Shown: piece by piece, positions 8,606-19,669 of the stretch | How positions within the stretch are numbered: position 1 is the stretch's first letter | Layout: every line of letters starts with the position of its first letter | Origin: VXYL01 sp965199875 | GTDB taxonomy: Bacteria > Pseudomonadota > Gammaproteobacteria > Pseudomonadales > Azotimanducaceae | Direction of reading: 5' to 3' | Assembly: GCA_965199875.1 (NCBI GenBank) | Contig: OZ241346.1 | Coordinates: forward strand, 1,798,001-1,862,000 | DNA: 64,000 nucleotides | Translations under genes and position numbers: made by a program | Notes under the pieces: generated by a model | The model's input: only the letters and a program-made list of their open reading frames with translations | Databases searched by the model: none | Told to the model about the DNA's origin: nothing

Positions 8606-8829
8606 TGCTCGCCGGGGGTCCCCCGTGCGTTTGGTGCCGTGCCTTCGGCGGCTTGGCGTCGGCGGCGTTCTTCGCTCAAGATGCGGTTCATCTCCGTCAT
8701 CGTTTCGCGGGCGGCGTTGCTGCGCAACAGGTCGCCGGGGTCCACGTACATGCCGCCGAAATAGGTGACATGCACCTCGACCTGCGCCTCGCGTTTCTGT
8801 GCCTTGGCCCCGCCGTCGCGCTTTGCCAT
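8602..8829 (-). CDS. Small protein paired with the membrane protein (copy A)
   Basis: 75 residues from ATG 8829 (MAKRDGGAKAQKREAQVEVH), with GGAGGG just upstream. The core VEVHVTYFGGMYVDPGDLLR then ARETMTEMNRIL is shared with the gene at 31434-31640. It overlaps the membrane-protein gene by four bases. No known family recognised; it is probably cytosolic, with a beta start and a helical tail. Confidence 0.65.
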   Translation of the reverse strand: MAKRDGGAKAQKREAQVEVHVTYFGGMYVDPGDLLRSNAARETMTEMNRILSEERRRRQAAEGTAPNARGTPGEQ

Positions 8830-8890
8830 GTGCCCTCCCATTGCCATAGAGCCAACTTACCACACAAACGGGTGCTCCTGCCTCGCCTTG

Positions 8891-10250
8891 CTAGGTCGCC
8901 AAACCATTGATGACGCGCTCCACCACATCGTCCGCCGCCGGAAACGCTCGCCAACCCGCTTGCTCGAACGCCCCCGTGTTCGCCCGCTCCCCATGCAGCA
9001 CAGCCACGCGCTGCGTTGGCCAAGCGAGTTCAGCCTCTGCCAGCACTTGGCCCTTTCCGTCCGTCAGCTCGAATCCCACTTCCGGCGCTGGCAGGCTGGC
9101 GGCGGCCCATTGGCGCATGGCGGCGTGGAGTGGTTCGGCGGCGAGTTCCATCGCCTCGGCCCAATCGTCCGAATCCGGCAGAGTTGCGGAATCTTGTGGC
9201 TTGCCGGCGGGGGCAAACTCCGGGTAGCGGCCGGCCTGCGCGCCTTGGCGGGTGATCCACCATGCGTTCGGCAGGAATTGCAGTAGGTTGAAGAGGCGCA
9301 GCGTGCGGTTCCATGCGGGGCGGTAGTTGGCGTGGTGGGCGCTCGCTTCGTCGTCGCCCAAGTGGAGGATGGCGAGCAGGCGCGCGGGGTCTGGCGGGTC
9401 TACGGCGGCGAGGGGGAGGGCTAGGAGCAGGTTCTCGAAAGGCGCGGATTCGTCCAGCCATGCGCCGGCGCCGCCGAAGGTCGGCTCGTCGATGTCCGCC
9501 AGCATCTCGGCTAGCTGGCCGGGCAGCGTGCCAACGGTGCGCTTGAAACGCTCGCGGAGCGCAGGGTCTCTCATGCGTTGGCTGTCGAACAGGCCCAGGA
9601 GCGCGGTGAAGACGGCGTTGCGCCAACGTTCGGCAGTGGGCGCGGCCTCCGAAGCGCCGCTCTCGGCCAGCCAGCGGAGCAGCAACGCCAGCGCGGGTTC
9701 GCGCAGCAGTTGGCGGCGGAGCGTCGCGGTTTGCCAGCGTTCGTCCAAGGCGCGTTGCAGCGGGGCCATGCCGGGGTTCTGGGCATCCAACAGCGTTGCC
9801 GTGTCGGCCGCTCCATCGAACGCCACCTCCAAGTCCTGCCAAGTGAGCGACCACACTTGAACCCCGGCCCGCGCCAGCGCCATGCGCTTGCGGGAGTCTT
9901 CGCCGGTGGCGGCGCGGTGGTACTCGAAGCCGTCCATGAACACGGCCAGCGGCGGGGCGTCGCCGCGCATCGGGCGCAGCAGGAAGTCCGGGCGGCTGGG
10001 AACCGCCACGCCATCGGCGGCGGTCACGTCGCTTGCGGTTCCACCAGCCAGCTCGCCGTGCCGATGCGCACCACGTAGCCCGGCTTGCCGCGCACCAGAT
10101 CCTGCCGCACACGGGGCTTCTCGCCATCCAACTCCTGCGCCGCAGCGCCTCGATGAAACGCGCTTCGAGTTCGCTTTCCACCAAGGCGTTCACGTCCACC
10201 TTGGCCAGCCCTGCCACTTCCTCGAGGTCTTCGGCGTGGTCGAACGGCCC
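8891..10250 (-). pseudogene. Helicase C-terminal (VSR/PD-D/ExK-like) domain, decayed copy 2
   Basis: Pieces in three frames: VDVNALVESELEARFIEAL, then GEKPRVRQDLVRGKPGYVV and TASWLVEPQA, then an open frame of 378 codons from 10027 to TGA at 8891. Comparison with copy 1 shows two single-base losses: CGCATGGAG became CGCAGGAG near 10140, and GCGGACG became GCGACG near 10030. The long frame holds SRPDFLLRPMRG, PLAVFMDGFEYHR and VQVWSLTWQDLE. This is the restriction-endonuclease-like tail found at the end of some very large DEAD/DUF1998 helicases. It is probably the detached end of the helicase whose front is at 11750-14464. Confidence 0.7.
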
Positions 10251-10455
10251 TTCTCCAACGTCACCACGAAGAGATCGCGGGCCGAAGTGCTCTTTGCTTG
10301 CCGGCCACCCGCACCGCCACAGCGTCTCGTGAGGCCTTTCTTCGGTTTCACGAACCCGGAAACTCGCGGCTCTAGGTGTCGATCCTGAAACGCTTCCCAC
10401 TTCGTGTTGTATGTCCTTCGAAACAGTGGATCACCAGCCTTTTTCGCGGAAGTCT
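10251..10455 (-). pseudogene. Fragment of an SNF2 helicase gene (duplicate of 27421-27690)
   Basis: The plus-strand text CTTCTCCAACGTCACC, then GAAGAGATCGCGGGCCGAAG and later GATCACCAGCC...GCGGAAGTC follow the SNF2 helicase gene at 27430-27690 with many substitutions and indels. No reading frame survives. The palindromic insert present in the intact gene is absent here. Confidence 0.65.
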
Positions 10456-10466
10456 CGTAAGGCTGG

Positions 10467-11189
10467 TTAATTGTGCTGCATTAGGCCGGTCACCGGATGT
10501 GTTCCATCCGGGTTCTTGGCCTGCCCCGGAACTGGTTGCAGGTGTCCTATGCATTGTCGCTGCTTCAAGTCGCTTTGGTTCAATTGCCTGCAGCGCTCGA
10601 CGGCGTCGAAGTACGGCAAAGGCGTGGTTATTCGCACGAACCTGTCGACCATCGTTTGCCTCGTCACGAGCAAGTCCTCTGCAGGCACTTGTGCGCAGGC
10701 GTCCTCCGCGGCGTCCGTACAGGTCACTATCGCCTTCACGTCCTTGGAGCGCTTGTGGACCACCACCAAATAGGCCTCGTTACTGGCCCTCAGCCTCATA
10801 TAGTAGTGGTCTCCTACAAGAGCTTGGGTGCCGCTGCTGAAAGCCCAAGCATGGTTGTTTGCAGGCAACCCGGGGACACTAAGCCGCTTGCCGTATCTAT
10901 CCCGCAGGTCGTGTTCGATGACATGCCGATCAAAGCCAATCTTGGCTTCGCGCTGTGCCTGCGCCAGCGTGAGAACTGGCGCCTTGCGCTTCGGCGGCTC
11001 GGTGGGCTTCGGTTTAGCTTCAACCTTCTCCACGGGGCTGGACTTCTCCGCCACCTCTCCCCCCGCGTCCGGGTCCTCGTCGTCCGACAGGGTCACTGCA
11101 AGGACCATCAGACCAACGAACAGAGCCCCGACCGCGGCCATCGTCCACAGGACGAACTTGCCGATTGCTTTGAGGGCTTTCACAGCCAT
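10467..11189 (-). CDS. Membrane-anchored hypothetical protein
   Basis: 240 residues, intact. One membrane segment near residues 10-33 (FVLWTMAAVGALFVGLMVLA) is followed by an acidic and then lysine/proline-rich linker (EKVEAKPKPTEPPKRKAPV). A soluble domain follows with HYYMRLRASNEAYLVVVHKR and VKAIVTCTDAAEDACAQVPA; its two cysteines may bond if it is outside the membrane. I do not recognise a family. It sits with the gene at 11317 between the two halves of the broken helicase and looks like cargo of that insertion. Confidence 0.65.
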   Translation of the reverse strand: MAVKALKAIGKFVLWTMAAVGALFVGLMVLAVTLSDDEDPDAGGEVAEKSSPVEKVEAKPKPTEPPKRKAPVLTLAQAQREAKIGFDRHVIEHDLRDRYGKRLSVPGLPANNHAWAFSSGTQALVGDHYYMRLRASNEAYLVVVHKRSKDVKAIVTCTDAAEDACAQVPAEDLLVTRQTMVDRFVRITTPLPYFDAVERCRQLNQSDLKQRQCIGHLQPVPGQAKNPDGTHPVTGLMQHN

Positions 11190-11316
11190 TTCCCGTTTAG
11201 TTTGAGGTTCGTTGGTCTAGGACAAGGGCAGACAGGACGACGGCGTAGCCAAGAGTCGTCCAGACCGCGGCGTACAACAGCACCGCTTCTCCGTCTCATG
11301 TATCTTGGCCATCCCA

Positions 11317-11748
11317 TCAAGTAGATGGTTTGTCGTCTATCACGCGGAACGTGTAGATGCCTAGGATGCGTCCTGAGTAGGCTTCCTGTTGTCCGCTGGC
11401 TAGGAACTTGTCCCTGCTCTCCGCATGAGTCTGTTGGTAGACGTAGCCGGTGTCAACCAGTCGCCAGCCCGCGCTCTCGATGCTCTCAATCGGTGAAACC
11501 AGCACACGCCGCCCTGCGGCTTGGCCAAGCTTGCCTTTGGTAATGCCTTGTTCGTCCGTTGCAAACGCGCCTATCAATGGCACGACCGCGCCTTTGATCG
11601 TTGATACCACATCCATGTACTGAAACACGCTGCGCCCGGCTTCTTTGGCGGCCCTTGCGGCAGCGACGGCGGCGTCGGAAACCGACGCCGCTTGCCTGTC
11701 AAGATCGGCTTGCGCCTCCTGCGCCTTCTGTTCCTTGCTCTTAAACAT
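11317..11748 (-). CDS. Hypothetical protein with helical N-terminus
   Basis: 143 residues from ATG 11748 (MFKSKEQKAQEAQADLDRQA); an alternative start four codons earlier exists. The first 45 residues are alanine-rich and helical. The remainder includes GRRVLVSPIESIESAGWRLV and YSGRILGIYTFRVI and looks like a compact beta domain. No signal peptide and no known family. It ends about 130 bp before the gene at 11189, and a tiny hydrophobic frame (LLYAAVWTTLGYAVVLSALV) lies between them. Confidence 0.58.
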   Translation of the reverse strand: MFKSKEQKAQEAQADLDRQAASVSDAAVAAARAAKEAGRSVFQYMDVVSTIKGAVVPLIGAFATDEQGITKGKLGQAAGRRVLVSPIESIESAGWRLVDTGYVYQQTHAESRDKFLASGQQEAYSGRILGIYTFRVIDDKPST

Positions 11749-11749
11749 C

Positions 11750-14464
<2,715 letters not shown>

Positions 14465-14601
14465 GGGGTGGTGGGTTCGGCGGCTGGGGGTGGAGGGTGA
14501 TGGTGGCATAGATTGATGTGGGAGGCGGGTGCCGGAATGTGCCCGGGCGCAACGCCGCGGGGTGTACTATTCCTCCGCCCAACGAGATAGGAGCCACGAG
14601 G

Positions 14602-14826
14602 ATGCTGGCTAGGCTAATAGCTGACGGTCAGCTCGCCCTTCCCAAGGCGCTGCTGGCGTCGTTTCCAGGCGTGGACTGCTTCAGCGCCACCGAGGAGGAC
14701 GGTCGGATTGTTTTGAGTCCGGTGCGGCTCAGCCGTGCCGACGAGGTGCGAAAAAAGCTCGAGGAGCTGGGCATTGCCGAAGCGGATGTGAAGGACGCCG
14801 TGGTGTGGGCCCGACGCCACGCCTGA
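14602..14826 (+). CDS. AbrB/SpoVT-type antitoxin (VapB-like)
   Basis: 74 residues from ATG 14602, with GGAG at 14590-14593 upstream. The fold begins MLARLIADGQLALPKALLAS, a swapped-hairpin AbrB-like segment, then GRIVLSPVRLSRADEVRKKL and an acidic tail. It overlaps the PIN gene by 22 bp, so it is the antitoxin of that pair. Confidence 0.72.
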   Translation: MLARLIADGQLALPKALLASFPGVDCFSATEEDGRIVLSPVRLSRADEVRKKLEELGIAEADVKDAVVWARRHA

Positions 14827-15239
14827 TTCGCCCGCGTGTGGTGTTCGACACCAACGTGCTGGTCTCGGCGTTGCTGTTTCGAAGGGGCTCGTTGGGGTGG
14901 CTCGTCGACGTTTGGCAGACCGAGCGCGTTCGTCCTCTGGGCAGCAAGGCCACGATTGCGGAACTCCTTCGGGTGCTGGGCTACCCGAAGTTCCGCCTTG
15001 CCGCCGGCGACCGCCAAGCCCTACTCGAGGAGTATCTGCCTTGGTGTGAGGCCATAGTCGTTCCGCCCACGGTAGACGTGCCGGATTGCCGAGACCCCGA
15101 AGACCGCATGTTCCTGGAACTGGCGGCCGCAGCCAACGCAGACGCCCTTGTTACCGGCGATGGAGACCTGCTGGTGTTGGCACCCACCTTCGCTACGCCA
15201 ATCCTGACTCCCGCGACTATGAAAGTGCAGCTAGATTGA
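14805..15239 (+). CDS. PIN-domain toxin (PIN_3-type putative toxin)
   Basis: 144 residues from GTG 14805. PRVVFDTNVLVSALLFRRGS gives the first catalytic aspartate, then ATIAELLRVL, the acidic core CRDPEDRMFLELA and ALVTGDGDLL the last. This is the family annotated as putative toxin component of a PIN toxin-antitoxin system. It is coupled to the AbrB-like gene. A later GTG in the FDTNV region could also start but would cut the first strand. Confidence 0.8.
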   Translation: MGPTPRLIRPRVVFDTNVLVSALLFRRGSLGWLVDVWQTERVRPLGSKATIAELLRVLGYPKFRLAAGDRQALLEEYLPWCEAIVVPPTVDVPDCRDPEDRMFLELAAAANADALVTGDGDLLVLAPTFATPILTPATMKVQLD

Positions 15240-15523
15240 GCGCGTGGTGGCCGCGCTCCGCCCGAGGCAGCGACTGGTCACGCCGCTGAGGAACGTGTAG
15301 CAGGAAGGGCAGGGGATCGCCTACGATAGAACAGCGTTTGTTGGCGAAGCACGTCACCGCACGTCGGCACCTCCGTAGATCAGTTCCCGCAGTTCGCGCC
15401 AAGGGAACGTTGCCAACGGGTCTGCCACAGCCGGGGCGCCGACGCGCAAGTCGGGAAGCGCGTACCGGCGGCGCGAGCTCCTGCACACCGGGCTGGCATC
15501 TGGGAACGGGCTTGGGGCGAGAC
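15240..15523. other. Spacer with remnant 3' coding end
   Basis: 284 bp without an intact gene. On the minus strand a frame ends PDLRVGAPAVADPLATFPWR then ELRELIYGGADVR. A similar ending, KELIYGGAS, lies at 15893-15925 just upstream of the Phd gene, so a short 3' end has been duplicated. The parent gene is not recognised. Confidence 0.35.
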
Positions 15524-15877
15524 TCAACCTGATGCGGCGTCATCCCCTAGCCATTCATCAAGCGCCTCCATGTCCTCGCGTATGGTGTTTGCGCCCCGTA
15601 CCACCGGTATGCCCAATCGAGAGACGTGGCCGATGAAGTCCGCCACCGTCAGCCCGGAGAACTCGGCAGCGCGGCCGAAGGACAGGCTCTCGTCCTTGTA
15701 GAGCGCAACCGCCAGCGCCAAGCGAACGCCTGGTTCGCCGAGCAGCGAGTCGTCGCTGAGGTGTACCAGCAACGCCTCCGGTTGGCGGCGGTTCAACACC
15801 ACGACCGGTTGCTCGCGCGCATCCCGCAGCACGGCGGCTGGGTCACTCTGCAACTGGCGTACGCTGACCGCCTTCAT
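15524..15877 (-). CDS. Phd/YefM-type antitoxin fused to UPF0175-like domain
   Basis: 117 residues. MKAVSVRQLQSDPAAVLRDA then REQPVVVLNRRQPEALLV is a Phd/YefM antitoxin amino half. ESLSFGRAAEFSGLTVADFI then GHVSRLGIPVV is a UPF0175-type helix-turn-helix. No intact toxin gene follows on the minus strand, so it is an orphan antitoxin. Confidence 0.75.
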   Translation of the reverse strand: MKAVSVRQLQSDPAAVLRDAREQPVVVLNRRQPEALLVHLSDDSLLGEPGVRLALAVALYKDESLSFGRAAEFSGLTVADFIGHVSRLGIPVVRGANTIREDMEALDEWLGDDAASG

Positions 15878-16155
15878 CGGGACACCTCTAGCTGGCCCCG
15901 CCGTAGATCAGCTCCTTCGCGTGGGCACATCGCTTGTCTTGGGCGCTCGGCGTTGGGTTTCATAGCGACATTCTAGCCGCCACGGAACACACGAGTGCGC
16001 ATGTGACCGAGCAGTGGAAGGCTAGGCCAAGCCCAATCGCCCATCCAGTGTGCGACCGTTGCCCCGCGTACAGCGGTTTGAGGGTCAAGACGTGGCGGAA
16101 TCACTGCCTGTGGCACCAGCGACCATGAAATCTGCCTGCCCGCTGAGGTAACACG

Positions 16156-16521
16156 TTGAAATTGCAGCACTACGCCATCCACACCGAACCGCTTCGCCGC
16201 GAGGGCGGCGGCTTTCTGGCGACGGTTCCCGATCTGCCCGGCTGCGTGGCCGACGGCGAGACCGTTGATGCCGCCATTGCCGAAGCCCACGACGTCTTCA
16301 AGGCGTGGGCGGCGGCGGAACAGCAGGACAGAGGCGCGTTTCCGGCACCCAAGACCTACAGCGGCCAGTTCGTGCAGCGCATCCCCAAGAGCCTGCACCG
16401 GCCGCTGGCGATACGCGCCGCAGCGGAGGGCGTGCGCTTGAACCAGCTGGCGGCGACCGATCTCGCCCACGGGTTGGCCGAAGACAGCGGGGCTGAACCG
16501 CAACCGAGCGATGGGCGATAA
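16156..16521 (+). CDS. HicB-type antitoxin with ribbon-helix-helix tail (orphan)
   Basis: 121 residues starting at TTG 16156. GGGFLATVPDLPGCVADGET then VDAAIAEAHDVFKAW is the HicB core. QRIPKSLHRPLAIRAAAEGV then RLNQLAATDLAHGL is a RHH/HicB-like DNA-binding tail. No HicA gene is seen next to it, so the toxin was lost or acts in trans. Its last 50 bases recur in the fragment string at 32341-32400. Confidence 0.72.
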   Translation: MKLQHYAIHTEPLRREGGGFLATVPDLPGCVADGETVDAAIAEAHDVFKAWAAAEQQDRGAFPAPKTYSGQFVQRIPKSLHRPLAIRAAAEGVRLNQLAATDLAHGLAEDSGAEPQPSDGR

Positions 16522-16663
16522 GTTGGACGACCTGCAACGCAACATGTTCCCGCGGCGGCCGCTTGGCAAACCGCGCCAGCCCAGCCGCATGGGAGCCCTG
16601 GCGCACTACTTCGAGCGAGCCTCGTGCAACCACATGCTCACCGTTACTTCCTCCTACGCTTAA
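16511..16663 (+). CDS. Possible truncated small ORF after hicB
   Basis: 50 codons from an ATG overlapping the hicB end (MGDKLDDLQRNMFPRRPLGK ...). The start is kept in the copy at about 32394 (MASELDAVQGQR), which hints at a former gene coupled to hicB. It runs into the 3' end of the opposite-strand ATPase gene and is probably only an amino-terminal stub. Confidence 0.3.
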   Translation: MGDKLDDLQRNMFPRRPLGKPRQPSRMGALAHYFERASCNHMLTVTSSYA

Positions 16664-19238
16664 TCTCACGAACCCAAGAGGAAAACGCTTGAATGTCGTC
16701 CTTGACCTCGTTAGGTCTTGGAAAGGGCGGATTGTCCGCCGCAGACGTATCGTGCCCTCGCATATATCTCGAGCACTTCGTCATACCGTTTTGCACGGCC
16801 CTGCAGTCATCCTCCTTGATGTCCGCCAGATTCAGCACCTTATTATATGTCTGTACGCTATTGCGGTACCGTTCCACCACACCATCCAGAAGTACCTCTT
16901 CGACGCCTCTCTCCCAGGCCTCACGAAGCGTTCCATAGATATGGCTCCCCCTCTCCTCGTAATCATCTTGGCGACCATCTCGACAGAGCTTGTCTGCTTC
17001 TTGCCACCGACTGTTCAGGTCCTTGATCCGATCCCCCACACGCATGGCAGGTGATGGAACTCTATCCGAAAGTGCGCCTGTGCCCTGTGCAGTCCTGCGG
17101 AGATACCTAGTCTCGCAATCAACCTGTCGTCTCTCCGCCTCATCTAGCAAGGCATGCCAAAAAACCAAGTCGTGCGTAAACACAATGACCTGTCGGCGTC
17201 TCGCTTCGGACGCTAGACGCGCTGCCACGTTGCCCCGCCAGTTGTGGTCCAAAGAGGAAACCGGATCGTCAAACAAAATAGCGGACGGGTCGTCAGCCGT
17301 AGATATTTCTGCAAAGAAGGATGCAATTGAAAGACATCTCGCCTCACCTTCGCTGACAACCTTAGCGACCTCCGAGCCTGGCGCCCTAGTTAGCGCTACC
17401 TTATGAAAGAGAGCTCCACGTGACCCGCCTGCTTGAGCAAGCTCAACCTCCACGTCAATGAAGTTTAACCGTTCTAGCTCTTCAGAAAAAGAAGAGATAA
17501 GCTGACCCGTTACAGCTCTCTTCGTCACGTCGGTGCTCTTTCGCGTGATTCTATTCGTCCGGGTTTCCCGTATGCACCGTTCGTAAATGGCAAGTTGCCC
17601 ACGGCGTCTCACTTCCTGCAACACTACGTCAATGTTGTCGCCAAGAGCCTTCCGTGCTTCTAGCTCCGCAAGTTCCAATCGCAAAGTATCGACTTCCACA
17701 CCAGCTTTGGAAGCCACAATCTCGTCAGCCCGGTCACGAAGCAGATCTTGATAGTCGGTAACCAAACGCTTGTCAACGACCGGTTTACGCTTCAGAATAT
17801 GGCTCCGCTCGTTGATCGCCACGAGAACGGCGTCGCGATAGCGGGCAAGCGCCGCGAGATAAAGGCGGACGCTCTCGGCGACTTCGGGTTTATCCAAAGC
17901 TACTTCGTCGATCGTGTTGCCAATGGACTCCTCCATAATTGCGACGGTGCGCAACCTCGCTACTTCCGAATCATGTTGGCTGACCTTGCGCGAAAAGTCA
18001 TCGTGCGCGGCAGCGTCTACATGTCGAGCGAGCTCTTGCAGGCGTTCTATGCCCTCTTTCAACAGTGGCTGCTGGCAGAGTACGCACCTTGCTCCAGTGC
18101 CTACAAACGGAAATGCCGTTGCAGCATACGAGTCGTTATTGGAGAAAGTGCGAGCGGCTTCCCAGAGGTGATGCCAATGCTCGGAACCGGTGTTCGATAG
18201 TGGCATCGACATAAACGCCTCGAGGAGCGACTGTCGGGCCGCGCTAGCGGCATCTAGTTCCTGGGCAACTTGAAGTAGTGCAGCGGTTCTATCTTCTGCT
18301 AGCTCTACCTCCAATTCCTCCAGATGGGCGACCAACTTCCTCACTCGATCCACTCGAAGCCGAAGCACCTGTGCGCGTTCGTCCGGATTGTCCGCCGTCA
18401 GATCCTCGATATGTGCCCGCAGTTCACCCATTCGCTGTTGTTCGACCTCGGACAGCTCGCCCAAGGCTCTAACCTCATCAGAAGTAGTGAGTAGAGTTAG
18501 ACGATTCAACAGATCACCAGCCGCGGTTGTCATCGGAAGATCCGGGAGTTGGTAAACAGTGTTCTGGAGAGAGACTCTCTCCTTTTCCAAGACTTTCTTC
18601 ACTCTCTCGCATACGCTTGCTAGGCGATCAAAGAGATCTAGTCCCAGTGGTCGAAAGGCTACGTCCATACGTTGAGAGACATAGACGCTCGCGCACTGGC
18701 TATCGAATACGCTGACTCTAGCAAGTCCAATCTCTCGATCGGGCGAATCGCTCCATGCGTAGTCTTGCTCTCGCTTTCCATGACGATATTTGATGGTTGC
18801 CGACGGTCTTGTTGGAGAAGCAGTCGACGTCACGTTTCCCAAGATCAGCTCCGCCCCTCGGGCTCTACAAGCACGCTTCAAGATGCGTGTGTAGCCAGAC
18901 TTCCCGGCCCCATTATCACCGTACACTACAGTGAGGTTGTCGGAGAAACGTATCGTCTGGTTAGGAGCGAGGGCGTTAACGCCGGCGTGGTGAGTAAGGG
19001 AAAGCAGAGTTACGGCTTCACTGGTGCCCGCGTTAGTGGGAAGGTGAATCTTGTCGAGGGCCTGTCCGTCGCCATGCTTCTCAAGCCCATTCTGGGATTT
19101 GCAGAGAGAGGCGAGATCAGCTATGTCGTCGTCGTTGACATCACCTTGCGTAACTAGCCTACGCAAAGCATCTCGCTGCCAAAGTGGCTGCGTGGTTGCC
19201 CAATCTAGAATCTCTTGGTGTATGTTTACTTTCGGCAC
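16644..19238 (-). CDS. SMC/PrrC-like AAA ATPase (AAA_13 type) with zinc-hook-like motif
   Basis: 864 residues from GTG 19238, with AGGAG 8 bp upstream. Walker A is VVYGDNGAGKSG (about residue 108). A long coiled-coil middle carries CVLCQQPL (about 384), a hook-like CxxC. The ABC-type signature VSEGEARCLSIASFF is near 623, Walker B AILFDDPVSSLDH near 652, and the switch histidine is in IVFTHDLVFW near 684. The build resembles Rad50/RecF-like and PrrC-type ATPases used in phage defence. It lies 60 bp after a GIY-YIG gene on the same strand, and both are visibly AT-richer than their neighbours, suggesting separate acquisition. The effector is probably the GIY-YIG protein (inference). Confidence 0.82.
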   Translation of the reverse strand: MPKVNIHQEILDWATTQPLWQRDALRRLVTQGDVNDDDIADLASLCKSQNGLEKHGDGQALDKIHLPTNAGTSEAVTLLSLTHHAGVNALAPNQTIRFSDNLTVVYGDNGAGKSGYTRILKRACRARGAELILGNVTSTASPTRPSATIKYRHGKREQDYAWSDSPDREIGLARVSVFDSQCASVYVSQRMDVAFRPLGLDLFDRLASVCERVKKVLEKERVSLQNTVYQLPDLPMTTAAGDLLNRLTLLTTSDEVRALGELSEVEQQRMGELRAHIEDLTADNPDERAQVLRLRVDRVRKLVAHLEELEVELAEDRTAALLQVAQELDAASAARQSLLEAFMSMPLSNTGSEHWHHLWEAARTFSNNDSYAATAFPFVGTGARCVLCQQPLLKEGIERLQELARHVDAAAHDDFSRKVSQHDSEVARLRTVAIMEESIGNTIDEVALDKPEVAESVRLYLAALARYRDAVLVAINERSHILKRKPVVDKRLVTDYQDLLRDRADEIVASKAGVEVDTLRLELAELEARKALGDNIDVVLQEVRRRGQLAIYERCIRETRTNRITRKSTDVTKRAVTGQLISSFSEELERLNFIDVEVELAQAGGSRGALFHKVALTRAPGSEVAKVVSEGEARCLSIASFFAEISTADDPSAILFDDPVSSLDHNWRGNVAARLASEARRRQVIVFTHDLVFWHALLDEAERRQVDCETRYLRRTAQGTGALSDRVPSPAMRVGDRIKDLNSRWQEADKLCRDGRQDDYEERGSHIYGTLREAWERGVEEVLLDGVVERYRNSVQTYNKVLNLADIKEDDCRAVQNGMTKCSRYMRGHDTSAADNPPFPRPNEVKDDIQAFSSWVREIKRRRK

Positions 19239-19297
19239 TCTTGGTCTCCTGCCGCGGAAAACGATGGCGCTAGCGCGCCCATTGACTGCTGTGGCGC

Positions 19298-19636
19298 TCA
19301 GCCGCCAAGTCTCTCGTTACAGCCTGTTGGCTTATACGCGATAGGGTACATGGCAAGCAAGTCGGTCTCTTCTTTCAGACTTTCCTGTTTGGAATTCGTC
19401 AAGTGAGCGTGGACGTGGGTTGCACTTTTGGCTTTGATGCATGCCGCTTGATGGTGGTTCTTACTGACGCGATCGGCCAGATCACCCTCACCGACGTAGA
19501 TAGGAATCCACTGGTTGTTGTCGACCCGACAGTAGATATAGTTCCCTTGACCTTCTTTGAAGGAGATTGGGAGATCGTACACATAGTATGTGTATTGCTC
19601 ACCAGAAATGCCGGTCCAAGTGAAGATGTTGGTCAT
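19298..19636 (-). CDS. Small stand-alone GIY-YIG-like nuclease
   Basis: 112 residues, with AGGAGGT a few bases before the ATG at 19636. The GIY-YIG pattern is visible as GNYIY (31-35), PIYVGEGDLADR (45-56, with R56), the metal-binding glutamate in LKEETDLL (E89/E90) and N107 in PTGCNE. Such single-domain nucleases cut one DNA or RNA strand per active site. It is followed by the SMC-like ATPase gene, so the two probably work together as nuclease and ATP-driven sensor or clamp. Family assignment rests on motifs only. Confidence 0.65.
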   Translation of the reverse strand: MTNIFTWTGISGEQYTYYVYDLPISFKEGQGNYIYCRVDNNQWIPIYVGEGDLADRVSKNHHQAACIKAKSATHVHAHLTNSKQESLKEETDLLAMYPIAYKPTGCNERLGG

Positions 19637-19669
19637 GTGACCTCCTAGGTCTGCGACGGACGGTGATTT

